In this document: positions 36,134 to 49,545 of the stretch, in pieces
Layout of the letters: every line of letters starts with the position of its first letter
How positions within the stretch are numbered: the stretch's first letter is position 1
From: Limanda limanda
Taxonomy: Eukaryota > Chordata > Actinopteri > Pleuronectiformes > Pleuronectidae
Length of the DNA: 64,000 nucleotides
Reading direction: 5' to 3'
Assembly (NCBI RefSeq): GCF_963576545.1
Contig: NC_083646.1
Location: 9,878,991-9,942,990 of the forward strand
Position numbers and translations under genes: made by a program
Notes under the pieces: generated by a model
What the model was told of the DNA's origin: nothing
The model's input: only the letters and a program-made list of their open reading frames with translations
The model's database searches: none

Positions 36134-37753
36134 GGCGGTGGGGAGGTGTCGCCCTTCACCCCCTCTTATTATGCTTATTACACAGACTTGTTGGGCCATT
36201 TTTTGCTCTGGGAACAGACTGTTGCTCTTTTTCACTTGTTCTCTTCAACCCTCCCCCTCTCCTCCCTTTATCCCACTGATACCTCTCCCTCTCCTCTCTC
36301 TCTCATCAATCCACCTCCCCCCCCCGCTTTATACCCACTCACTCGTCCCCTGAGGCAATGGGAGAGGGTGAGAGACGAGGAGAGACAGAGGGAGACAGGA
36401 CAGGCCCGCACTGTTGAAAACATTGTTTACGCCAGGCACAAAGCAGCATGTAATTTCTGCTCTAGGGGAGACACTCACAAGGGTCCGGGAAGGAGGGGGG
36501 AGGCGCAGTTGAGATTGAGGGACGGATGGACGGAGACAGACAGGAAGTCAAGCAGAGTAAAAACCACAACAGAACTGTGATTGAATTAGCTGATGATAGA
36601 AAAGTCAATCAGCCGTGCTGTGGCCCACATGAGGGTCCGAGATAATGTAAAAATAGATTACCAGGGTAGCAAATAAACAAAACACCAATGGATCCAACTG
36701 TATTGTATGTAAATTAGCACAAACCATCATTGTAATCTGACTGGAGGAAAATTTACTTATTTTGCATATGCATATTATATATGTGTTACTAAAACAACAT
36801 TGCTTTTGTCCCTTTTTACTTGTTCCCAAGCACCGTAAATAATAAAATCTACAAGGTAATTTCACATACGTGACTTTGTGCCAAGTAACACATGTTTATT
36901 TGTATCTGTATTATTCGAGATCCCAAAAGCTAACTTAGGTAACTATTTACTTAACAACAGCAAACTATCCTGTAACAAATTCTTTTCATGTTAAGTTTCC
37001 TCACTGAATGTCGGCGATAACTGATGGTTTAATCACTTTTAATGTCTTTTAACTGATCTACAGTTCAGCATCACTCTTCTTGGTTCTGGGAATTGAAGTT
37101 GCAGCTACGAGTCAGTTACACACATCTCACAGGAGTTTGTGCACATTCAACAAGGTTGCATGAAGAAAAAACAGACGTTCGGAGTGAGGAGTGGTACCAT
37201 TCTCCCTATTCGCTGAGCCATCAACCTAATTTAATGTAATTTTAAGGTGGTTTTAAGGTAGAAAAGATGCATAGTGTTCCAGAAGTGTTGTGTTAGTGTG
37301 CATTGGTTTTGGATGCGTCTACTTAATAAACTGGAAACTCAGTGTATGAATACAAACACTAATAATATCACTGTACCGACACATCTGCCTGACCCTGGCT
37401 TGTGGCAGCCAACTCGTGGAGAGAGAAGCCAACCAAAATTCTGTGTGCGCTCGGCTTCACACACTCACACACACACACAGACACACACACGCAGTTAATA
37501 CACTGAACGCTGAAACGCATAGTTGGAAGCAGACAACAACTTTGCGTAATCCAAGCCACGGCATCTGAGGCTGTGTTTAGAGCACATGGTCACCCGTTCT
37601 TTCTGCCTGCCCGCCCCTCCTGCTCCGTCATACAGGCAGACAGTCTTTGAAGAGCATTTGAACTCACTTCAAACGAGAAGAAAGAGATTCTTTGAGTGCC
37701 TGTGTTTAGCTGCCCACCACACTCGTTTTACACACATACATACACACACACAG

Positions 37754-37791
<38 letters not shown>

Positions 37792-40700
37792 ACACACAGA
37801 GACACACACACCTCTCATATCCTGACTCAACAACTGCCATATCCCATTCAGGCATACTGCAACACATGTGTGCCACCACACACCCGCAGAACGAATCATC
37901 CCATAAGATGCGGCTTTATCCAGCTCTGTTTAACCAAAAGAGTAGATTGAACAATCAATGGAAGCATGGATTTAGGCAAAGCCTTCAGGGAAACAGAGGG
38001 GAGGCTTTCTATCAACTCACTTGTAACCGTGTGTGATTCTAGGCCAGGAATTAAGGCTGCGATTACACAGACCTGCTGTGATCCAAAACATTCTGATCAA
38101 AGCGGAGCGACGCAGCAGGAGCTCCATGGCAGTGAATGAACATACAGTCGACGTTTCAAAAACAGCCCCTCAGCCATATTTGTGCATATCTACAGAAAAA
38201 TATCACAGTATTTCTACAGTGTGTTATTTGACATGCTGTACACTGATATCTTTTCCTCAAATAAACTCTTCTATTTGTTTATTTGACCAAACCAGTTAAC
38301 ATGACTCAAAGTAAAACCACTGTTTATTACATATATAATTTGTAGATATTATAATAGTCATTGCTCTTATCTGTTCAACAGGACATGTCCTTTAATTTGG
38401 TCTTTCATGGGGGTTTGTCTACAACCTGCATGACCATCTGTGTTTCCTCATTTTACTTTTTTTTCCCCCCAATGCTGTTTTCTAATATCTGAGCCTTTGG
38501 TAAAAGTTTAACACAACTTCTACAAAGATTTTACCCAAGGTCTGAAACAGAAAAAGTCTAAATGTCATAAAGCATTTGCTGCAAATTAGACATCAAAAGA
38601 TTATCATTGCCAAAAACAGTTAGTTGTTGGAAGTAAGATTTATTTTTCGACTAAATTTAATGAGTTCAAAAGTGAGGTTTAACTCTCTGTACAATTCAAC
38701 CAATAGTATGATATCTGTGCTAGGTCACCAATCTATTTCAGTATCACAACACAAGTACAGCGTGCACAAACATTAAAAAGGAATGGAACTAACCCACTTG
38801 TGTGTGCGTGCACTGCCTGTGCCTAGTCCATTGTTGGGCTGTAAATAGGCGCTGACTGTGACAGGAAGTCGGGATTACAATACTCCCCATGAGCCCCGTG
38901 TTTATTTTCTACCTCTTTCGTCAGCACTGGCTGTTACACACACACACACACACACAAACACCAGCTGCTCACACTCAGGTGTGTGTGTGTGTGGGTGTCT
39001 GTGTGTGTGTGTGTGTAAATGTGTTAAAGTTGCACATGTAACAGTGCTTTGTTTAAAAGCCGAATTTAATGAGTTTACTGTCTCGAGCAGGAAATACAAT
39101 GTGTCTGATTTGTGATGTGGGCTTTGGGTACGATAAGGAAAGGTGTCACATGCTCTGTGTGAGCATGTGTGTGTGTGTGGTGTGGAGGGGTGGTATGTAT
39201 GTGTGTTTGTGTGTGAAGAAGAGGATCTGGTCAGGGTCCGATTAGGCCAGTCACATGCTCTGTGGGTGCGAATATGTACTCGAGCACAATCTGGTGTGTG
39301 TTTGTGTAATGTGAGCGTGTGTGTGAGTGTGTGTGTCTACGTGTGCACAGCTCGTGTGCATCCCTCACTCACAGAAATAAAGGCCTCATTCAGCCGGGGA
39401 CAATGACGTACACACAGGCTCGTGTACACTGAACACATACACGCAGCAGATAGAGACAAAGGAAAGTCGATGCACACCAGCATACGTTGAAAACACAAAG
39501 TCATACAGTGGAACTGTCCCTGGCTGCTCCCTCTGCACTTTCTCTTGAGCGCTGGGTGCTTCCACACAAAGCGTTGCTACAGAGAGAGGCCTTCTGACCT
39601 ATAAACAGTCCTGGCCAGCGAGGTGCGTAACACCGTGTGCACATGCAGCACTATTTCCTGCTGCATGTTGTGTGGATGTGGTCAATGAGGTCACTTCTAA
39701 AAGTACATCAGAGAATTAGTGCAGCAGTCAAAAAATGGCTACAGTATTTCAGAGCAAGAACGGAGCCGTGGCATCGCACATTATCGTACATAATGTTATT
39801 TTTTTTTTATTTATAGCATCACCATTCCTGGAAATGTTCAAGGGCCTTTCATTCTTTTTATGTGTTTTTCTGTGGTGGCAATATTCCAGCTGTGGCAGCT
39901 CATCACGGCTAAATGAAAGTTGGAAATGGAGCAAGGACTCCAAACATGTGTGCAAGCAAGCATGCACGGGCCAGAGTCTGTGTACAATGGTGCATTTGTG
40001 TATGTGAATGTGCACATGTGCCGTGTTTCTAATCTTTGCCAGCTGTGCTTGGCAGTCCCCCCTGACCTCTGACTGCCGCGCTGGAGCCAAGGTGGGCTGC
40101 AGTCTGTGAGGACCTGGGGGGGCCCTGGAGGTCCCCAGGAGCTGGGACCTCTTAGTGTGATTACACTCATTAAGCCAGCTCTCTGCAATGACTGATTGGC
40201 AACAGGCTTCATTTCCCCTACTTTGTCGATGGGCGCAGGTCTCGTTTATGAGAGCAGGCTGCTGGTGCAGGGAAGCAGAGGAGCGGCTTTGCTGTATTTC
40301 CATAATGAGGGATCATGTTGTAGGACAAGCAGAGTTAAAAACTGTGTCCTTCCTATTATTAAATATGCCAGACACCTCTGAATATCCACAAAGGTGAGAA
40401 CATAGTAATACTTGAAAAGCGCAGAATTCATTAGGGATCTAACACAATCCTGCCAAAAGCAAAATACCTTAAAAGTCTATTTAGTCTTTTCTTTTTATTA
40501 TTTGCACTACAACAGAACAACAAACCCTGACACATGTACGGAGACACACTTGCACACAAACACACACTCACAAAGTGAGAGTGTAATCCTCTCGACAGGA
40601 GTGGGAATTTCACAGCGGCCGTGGGAGCGGGAGGCCGAGATGACGCATGGACCGAGGCTGTGTTTGAACGGAAAGCTAGTGGGTCTGCACGTGTCTGAAC

Positions 40701-41868
40701 ACACAACACACAGGTCTTCAAGGGAATTTCCACCATGTGCACGGCAGATAGGAAATAATAAGATCATGGGGGTAAAAATAATGATTACAAAGACTAAGTG
40801 ATAAAAGGAACACTTCAAAAACAGCCAGGCCTTTTCAAGTGTGTGAGCATGTGTGCGTGTGCTAATTGCCACATGCCGATTGCGGTCTCCGTTATTAGCA
40901 GACTCCAGGTTTTCTCCACATGAGGGGTGTGCGCTGGCCTGAAATCCAACGGTTTGCTCCATATGGGGATTGTTAACCATGCACATGTGTGTTTGTGGGC
41001 TGCTTTGATAACTTCATTAATCTTTAGTGTCATTAACCCTCTGGCCACATTACTATTCATTTGGGTCTTGAGTAGCTGCGTTTCGCTCGTCTCTCGCAGT
41101 GAAGGTACCGACGACAGCTCTGGTGTCAAATCAGGTGACAGCGCAGTCGCGGATACGTGCGCGTGTCTTGTTGCGTTTCACTGTCCTGCTCGCTTCAAGT
41201 CTGAAGTCACTCCGGCCAATTTACAGGCACAGAGGGAGACAATGTGCCTGCAGGAGGATGGATGAGGACACTATAGTTCCAGAGGGGAAACTCCTGTGTC
41301 GAAAACCTGTTGATAATCAGGCCCTAAAGCCGACCCATCAGAGGGCACTAAGACCCGCTATATATAAGCACTTAGTGCAGCCTAAGCTCCAAATCTGTTA
41401 TAGCTCAAGAGGATGGCCATGTTATAAATAAACAGCCTGACCACAAGTATCCCCATCCACATTCTTTTTCTCTCTAATTCAGAAATTCTAAATCCGGACT
41501 CCAAGTCCAAATGTGTATGTGTGTGTGTGTGTGTGTGTGTACATCCCATGGAGGCACACATTAGTAGTCCATGTTAATTCCCTCTGTTCCTCGGATCCCA
41601 TCTGTAACAGACGTTATCTTAATCTCAGCAGTGTAAATGAGCATACATAAGCCTTCCCGCTCCTAAATTAAGCAATTCAATGTATCTGTTGATGGCCTAT
41701 GCGAATTTCTATAAAGTGCTTAGTCTGATCTTGGACCCGTTTAAAGTGTAAATAGAATCCAGGGCCCCAAGACACAGAGTGAAATAGAGGCTGTGCTGAA
41801 AGAGGTCCACAGGGATATTGTGATGTTCATAATATTTAACTTTAATGTGCTGAGGGCAGTTATCATCT

Positions 41869-42194
41869 CCTTGGTGGAGGTTATGTGTTCATCCCACTCT
41901 GTTTGTTGTTGGTTTATAAGCAGGATTACGCAAAAACTACAAGACGCAGTTCAACTAAAATTGGCGGGAGGATTAGAAATAGGCCAAGACAGAACTCATT
42001 CACTTTTGGGGACAAAGGGGAGGATACAGGATTTACTTTTTAACACTTTCTTGAATATTGCAGTTGCCTTTACTGATATCTATGGCAATATTGCAAAGAT
42101 CTTCAAATATATAGAGAACTACTGTCCATGAGTGTGGGCAATTTGGTACAGCTTGATTGAATTACCTTGGTGGAGGTATGCGCTCTACTGAGTG
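41869..42194 (+). mobile_element. Teleost non-autonomous dispersed repeat, copy 2 (most complete)
   Basis: Starts with CCTTGGTGGAGGTTATGTG and ends with CCTTGGTGGAGGTATGCGCT followed by CTACTGAGTG, so the two ends are similar. The internal marker is GCAGGATTACGCAAAAACTA (41921), then an AATTGGCGGGAGGATT block and AGGATACAGGATTTACTTTT. These match a repeat familiar from many fish genomes. It has no coding capacity; the superfamily is not assigned. Confidence 0.7.
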
Positions 42195-43344
42195 ATAGGT
42201 GATATAAGTACAGATTGTGTTAACCAGATACTGTGGTCCTATCCACCCATACAACACAAATGATAAACAGAAAGCCGAACCATGATATTGCATAATTCGT
42301 ATTTTCACATGACATTAATGCCCGAACTTCAATCTAGGGGAACTCCCAGACCTCTGCCAGATCACTGTTGTAACAGGCTAATGAGCTTGGCTGTGCTGGC
42401 CAAATGTGTCAGTGTTGTAACTCCACTTTGAGCGTAACCTCACCAGGTAAATACCATGTGAAGGCATGTGTCCAGGGGTCAGTCGTGCAACAGTATTATA
42501 GACTTGGTTAGGTGCTATTTGTGCCCAGTAAGGCATGACTAATGGAATGCCGGGGTGAACCAGAGCCAGGGAGGCAAAGCTATGGGGTCTGTGGGTCTGA
42601 ATGAAATGCTTCCAGCGGGCCAGTGCTGTAACTGGAATCAGCTGCCAGGGTCACAGGGGGTCTTCTCAGTTTGGATTACAGAACATTTCTTTACAATGAC
42701 TGTGTGGAGTTTAAACTTCATTTACCAAACATTTTCACCAGCACTAGTTTGACTACACTCCAAAAAAAATCAATCAACATGTGCAGACATCCTTTAAGCT
42801 GTCGATCATCATTAACGGCATAAAATATGCCCTAAAATATTTAGTATGTCAAGTCTTTTAAGTCTGCCTCTTTAGCAGCCTGGCCCGGAGGCACCTCAAA
42901 TATTCCTGCCAACACCCAACAATATTTTAAAAAATCTTTATTTAAGCCTCATTGAGATTAAGGTTTCATTTCCAAGAGAGAACAAGAAAATAAATCACTA
43001 GAACACAATCAATGAAAACAGAAATCATACAACGACATAACTAGAGGAACCAAAAAAAAACGACGAATTAAGAGAAATAGTTACAAGAATCCTAATAATC
43101 CAACAAAGTGTAGCATTGAAGTCCTCTTTGTCTCTCTGGGGGATTAAGGGGTAGAAACTAGTTTTCTGAAGTCAGACGTCCAGCTCCAATAGATTACTGC
43201 AAGCTCACCGATCAGGCCTGGCTTCAGAAGGGACCTGACCTATTTTCCTGAACCATGACCATGAAGCAGATTCATAAATATCTTTGAATCAGCTCTTAGC
43301 CCTTAATCACTGAGTCATTTCTTTTATGTTGTAGATGGTTTTTA

Positions 43345-43995
<651 letters not shown>

Positions 43996-44650
43996 TTACA
44001 ATTAGGAGTCAGCAGCTGTGGGTGTATCAGGTGAGTTGAGTCTATTCTATAAGAGCAACGAGGATGAGAGGTGCTTCGTCTTGTATAGATCACATATTGC
44101 ACAACCATGTACTCAAGCACAGGCTTGAGTGTCCTCAATCATATGTCCTTGCACATACAGAACTGTCTTCACACCCCCACTTTTCTTTCTTTCTCTAGTC
44201 AATCGTTGAGGAAGAAGAAGAGAGGAAATGAGGTAATGGACGTCGCATACAATGACAGGAGATACCACCACAGTATGTCCTGACCGGCAAGGACACTGCT
44301 GCATGTTTAATTGTCTCGATCTTACAAGGCCGTCCGGGTGGCTAAAAAGTGTTGGCCCCCATATCTCATTGAAACAAAGCTCCATTCTTCCTGAAAAGGG
44401 TTGAAATTAAAAGCTCCTTTGGAAGTTTACTGACATGTTTCTAGTTTATCACAGAATAAAACAAATAATCTGTACAAACAGCTGAATTCCTGCCCCTTAG
44501 AAGAGGTGGAAATAAATGGACTGAAGTGACATTTCAGGCCGACCTGTTAGTATCATAGTTCTCTTCAGTCGAGTCAGTCATTTGGCCTTTTTAAACACAG
44601 AGGAGATGTGTGTACCGCACTAAACCTGGTCAACAGAAAGTAGAGCTTTG

Positions 44651-44773
44651 TCTGAGGAGATAATGAAAATTATTGGCAAGCATGATGGCAGCAATATCAA
44701 TGCCAAGCAGCTTGAAGTTCCTGTGACCACAGTAGCTAATACTATTAGGAAACCGAAGGTCCATGGGTCGTAG
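44651..44773 (+). pseudogene. Tc1/mariner transposase fragment (N-terminal helix-turn-helix)
   Basis: One frame reads SEEIMKIIGKHDGSNINAKQ, LEVPVTTVANTIRKPKVHG and then a stop. This has the spacing and key residues of the first helix-turn-helix of Tc1-type transposases (K-L.VP.STVANII.K.K..G). Only about 40 residues survive; there is no catalytic DDE region and no terminal inverted repeats were seen. It is a dead scrap within ERF intron 1. Confidence 0.65.
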
Positions 44774-47700
44774 CCATAACCTCTATGGACATGGATTGGA
44801 GATGGAGATGTGGAGATGAAAGCAACAGAGTGAGAAGGGAGTGAAAAAGGAGAGAACTCTGTCCCAGGTCATCTCTCCTGATTGTCTCTTGTAAATGAAA
44901 AGGTACGAACATGTAAACCACATTCCCCCCTCATCAGATCACCGCCTCACCACAGAGAGTATTCACAGGAAACACACATGTTCACTGCAACACTAAAAGC
45001 TGTAGTGTTAGTGGGCTTTGTGGAACAGTTAGGCACATGCAAAACCTTTCCACCTCTCCTCCACCTCTTTCCTCTCATGCAGTCACTCTTTCCTCCGACC
45101 AGAGGAAAACAGCACAGCCAGTCATCTCTCTAGTCTGTCCCTCCACCCGCTGCTTGTAGGAAACGCAGAGTAAGCGGGGCAGACTGAGACCGTGGGCGTA
45201 GGTATATGACTGTTGGTGTGAGCATGTGTGCACCCAAATGTACAAGTTTGAGAGCGTTTACGTGTCAATGCGCATGTTTGAAAATGTTTGTGCGAGTCTC
45301 CCACCAACATTCTGGTGCTTGGGTGGTCAAGAAGATTCAAGACGACTGAGCAAAATAGAATATTACAGTGTAATGTTCGGCCAGATATAGACCCAATCAT
45401 CCTCAGAGCGCTTATACACCCAGAAGGGAGGAGGTTATTAAGCCTCACTGTACAGGATATTTAATGCTGATAATGTAACGCTTCAAATTACACTGAATGC
45501 AGGAAAGTATAAATAACCAGTCTGATGCAATGACGTACATTCACTTTTAATCAGGATGTTTTCACAACTGAAAGTCTGGACCAAGCCAAGGTTCATGTCA
45601 TTGTTAATTCCATTGCTACTGTAATATCTTAATGGGATTACCACCAGCAAAATGATTGTCCTTGTTGTCCAAACATCATATAATCTGAGGCAAAGACTAC
45701 AAGCCATCCTACTACGGGCCACTTCTTGGTCTTTCTCTATTATTTAATGCTGTCTCAACGTCCTGCCAGAGATCTGAAAGTCCAAACCATCCAAAAAAGT
45801 CTGATTAAATTTTGGTCCACTGGTCTGGAGCTTTGTCTAAACTGTGTTTCATACTGGTTAATTTAGTTCAGTCTAAATGGAAACGTCTGAAGTCCAGGCC
45901 AAACAAGGCAGCTGTGAAAAGCCCCTAAAAGCTGCCTGACAGTTTTTGCTGTGCAAGTTGATTAAATTTGATGACTTCTTTATGGCTGCAGCAGTGTTAT
46001 TTTAGATCCACATTTGTGCATCTGGCCGACACACACAAACATTGCAAATCGATAAACTTTAGAGAAATAATATATTACCGGGAAATTGTTTTACAATGAA
46101 TGAGGAGGGGTTTCTAATTGTCAATTCACTTGGATAATTTAGCCATTACATCCTATTTTGAGAGGACATAGAAAGGCTAGCATGAGGGCCTGTGTCTTCC
46201 TGTGTGTAACTGCAACAGCATACAAACAACAACAGAGGAAATGAGTTGGCTGGAGATTGGGAAACAAACAGGCCCAAATCATCAGATTATGGATGTGCAG
46301 GCCTGTCGATGGATTTACTGGATGACAGCCTGAGGCAGAGATAGATAGCCCTGATAATCTCTGCTGCACTAACCGGCTCTTACCATTTAGTCACTGTTGC
46401 GTAACACTGAATAATGTTGATAGCACATCTGCCAGAGACTGTATCTACGAATGTGCACACAAGTGTTTACTACAATCATTTGATGGACATGTGTTATCTT
46501 CTTTTTTCTGACTTTTACACTATATACAGCAGGGACAGGTTTAGCCATATTAAGGTTTCCGGATCTCAGTGAAGAAGAGGCTGAGAGGAAAGTTATCATC
46601 ATATGTGTCTTCATACTAATTAAACGTGGGCTAATTCCTATTCTTAACCACTATTTCCTGATGGTTTTCCTCCACTGATGTATCTGCAAGGCAAGGCCAA
46701 TGATTCACTCAGTTGTCCAACCTACTCAGGAGGATTTAAAATGAAGATTTCTGGATATTAGTCAAACAATGTCGAGGATGCCTACTCATTTTCCAATCTC
46801 TGAAATCCAGATGGGATTTTATCTGTGAATATAATGAACACAGCAGGCGGCCAACAGCGGTCAACAAACAGGCTGTGCAGGCTACTTTATTGAAACTGTG
46901 GATTATTGTTCCTTTTAACAAACATCGCAATGTGTGAAATGACCATGGGTGTAAAAACTGCATAAACTGTGTTGTCTTCATTTTGCAAAGCCTCTTTCCA
47001 GACGTGCATGTGTAGGTAGCGAGTTAGCATGAAAATGAAACAACGCTCGGAATCATTTTATTTCCTTTTTCCCTTCCCGCCCTCCACCTCCTGTTTCTCT
47101 TTCGAACATTCAAACAAACACTTGTTGCGTGATCAAACCCTGAGTGAACTACACAGCCACGGAGCAGCACACCAGGGGCTATCATCAACATACTGGCCTG
47201 GCTGAGCACGCTCCTCCAACAATAACACATCACCGCCTACACAAACACACTCCCACTGCAGAGGACAACACAATGTTTCCAGACACAGTGAACTGATGGG
47301 GACTGTGGCAAAGCAAATGACGCGTTTCCACTCAAGTCAGGAGGCGGTTGATCGAATCCCCGATCTGAGATGATTCAATGAGTAGTGCTGACCACTGACC
47401 GTCCACTGACCACTGCTGCCACCGAGCTCAGTGGTCGAAAGTAGATGATTGTTTTGTACTCTGCGTATGTTCTGTTACTGAGCTTTGGTGGCTCATTGAC
47501 ATACAGAAGAAACAGATTAAAACGGTTTCTAAATAGAGCCCAACTGATTTATTTTAGATAAAATAATGTATGTTTATTTTTTAATTTAAGTTATATACTG
47601 GGTTGTATTTTCTCTTTATAGCTATTTATAATAAAGTTTATGGTTAAACTGTAAAATATCAAGCCTCAGTTACATTTCTCTGTCATTAGGGTTTGATAGA

Positions 47701-49018
47701 AATCTTTAGAATCAATGAGAATTTAACCATTATCATCATTAATTATTTTGATTTTCTCAGTTGGAGTTTTGCTCCTGAATGTTGTGGTTCTACAAATCTG
47801 ACAGATTAATGTGTGTTAAACTGCCTCACTGTGCCTATATACTATATAGGATTTATATTGATATACATTAGAGCTTTTTTATATTGATGACAGTTATACT
47901 GTGATAATTACTGATATTGTTTTATAAGCCAACATAACTTCTATTGTTTTAACAGACAGTATGTGTGTGTAGGTCTGTAGAGATGCATCTGTAATGATCT
48001 TTTTGACTTTGGCGTGGACCACAGAGGTCGTTACACACACACATCATATTTCAGGTCACTGAGTGAAACTGATACCTGGAGGACCAGCAGCAGCACTGTG
48101 TGCGTACGTGTGTGTGTGTGTGTGACTAAAGTCAAGAGGACATGCTCTACCTGAAAAGAAACGCACAATTCACTGTCATCAGCATCACTGTATATCAACT
48201 TGACCGTGACGATAAATAGGGACAAGTATGGTGCACATGTGTGTGTGTGTGTGTGTACAGTACTGTACGTGCACACACATGTCAGGGTGTTGAGTGCTTT
48301 TTATTACTCATCAGTCAAAACCTTCACATCAAAGAGACCAAGTTGCATAGTTAACACAACAGCAACTTTTGTGGCCATGTGTGTGCGAGTTTGTGTGTGT
48401 GTCCATGTGTGTGTCGTGTGTGATAGCTGATCCAGTGTGAGTCAGGACAGCTCGGCCTGGGTAGGACTATGGGTGGAGAGGACAAAGACACCTGTTCTTG
48501 TTCTCAGCATTCCTCTAAACATAATCCCCACCCTCTCACACACACTAACACACACAGAGACACACTCATACACACTCACTTTTGAAAGAGTTGTATGGGG
48601 AATTTTAGCATTACATTTTGGGGGAATATGTGCGTGTGTGGGCATAAGAACTGTGTGAAACTTTGCATTTGGATAAAGATGAGAGGGGGAGACAGAAAGA
48701 GCGAGGATGAGCCTGAAGAGCAGGACCTAACCCCCACCACCACACTTAACCTCTCTGACCTCGACTCTCCCTCTCTTTGGCTCCTTTCCTCCCTCACCCC
48801 CTTCCCTCCCAAGGGAGACACCAGATAGCCATTACAGCATGGATGTGCAGGCCTCACAATCTCACACACACAAACATACACACACACACAAACACACACA
48901 CAGCATCAATAATGTAGAGACTGGTGTGGAGGGTTGACGATAGGGGTGCGCCTAATCTCTGCCCTGGGACACTAAAGAGAGTGCAAGTGCGTCAAGAACT
49001 CTCTCTCTCTCTCTCTCT

Positions 49019-49067
<49 letters not shown>
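49019..49067. repeat. (TG)n microsatellite with adjoining (CT)n
   Basis: CT tract 48998-49018 followed directly by a TG tract to 49067: a compound dinucleotide repeat. Confidence 0.95.
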
Positions 49068-49068
<1 letters not shown>

Positions 49069-49084
49069 CGAGTTGGGACAAGTG

Positions 49085-49545
49085 AGGGGCAGGTGGTAGA
49101 AAGTGATGCAAAGGGGGGCGAAGAGGGGGAGGATGAAGAGAGGGAGGGAGGGAGGGAGGGAGTGAAAGAGAAGAAGGCAAGATGAGATGGGGTGAGCATT
49201 AGGACAAGTGAAGAACAGAGAGAAGAAAGTTGGAGAAAAGGAGACAGGGGAGGGAGATCGGGGAAACAAGAGTGGGAAGAGAAAGAAAGACGGACAATGG
49301 CAAGAGTGGGAGAGGAGAGAGGGGGTAGATGGATGGATGGAAGGAGGGAGGGAAGGAAGGAGGAGGAGGCGGGGTGGGATTAAGGGGGCGATGAGATCAT
49401 AGCTCGTCTGGTAGTCTGTTGTCATCCAGTTCAGATTGCTTACCCCCCTCCCTCCTCATCCTTCCCTCCTTCCCCCTCTCCTCTCCTCTTCCCTCTCCCC
49501 TCCTCTCCTCTCCTCCTCCCCTCTCTAGGAGTGCGGATGCCTCTT
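49085..49545. repeat. Polypurine block followed by polypyrimidine block
   Basis: From 49085 to about 49380 the plus strand is almost entirely purine, with GGGAGGGAGGGA and GGAAGGAGG tandem units. From 49440 to 49530 it is almost entirely pyrimidine, with CCTCTCCTCTCC units. The two blocks are roughly complementary in composition. No gene is supported on either strand. Confidence 0.8.

Noticed and set aside
46387..46614. Minus-strand frame starting MKTHMM as the missing ERF first exon
   Set aside because: The start resembles the MKTP start of ERF only in three residues. No donor GT in the right phase follows within a few codons, and there is no CpG-rich promoter upstream.
46736..46981. Minus-strand frame starting MKTTQF as ERF first exon
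   Set aside because: Same reasoning: no Gly-ending phase-1 donor and no promoter context; it reads as random intron sequence.
47330..47450. Possible tRNA-derived SINE (TGATCGAATCCCC)
   Set aside because: Only a weak B-box resemblance; no A-box at the right distance and no A-rich or repeat tail.
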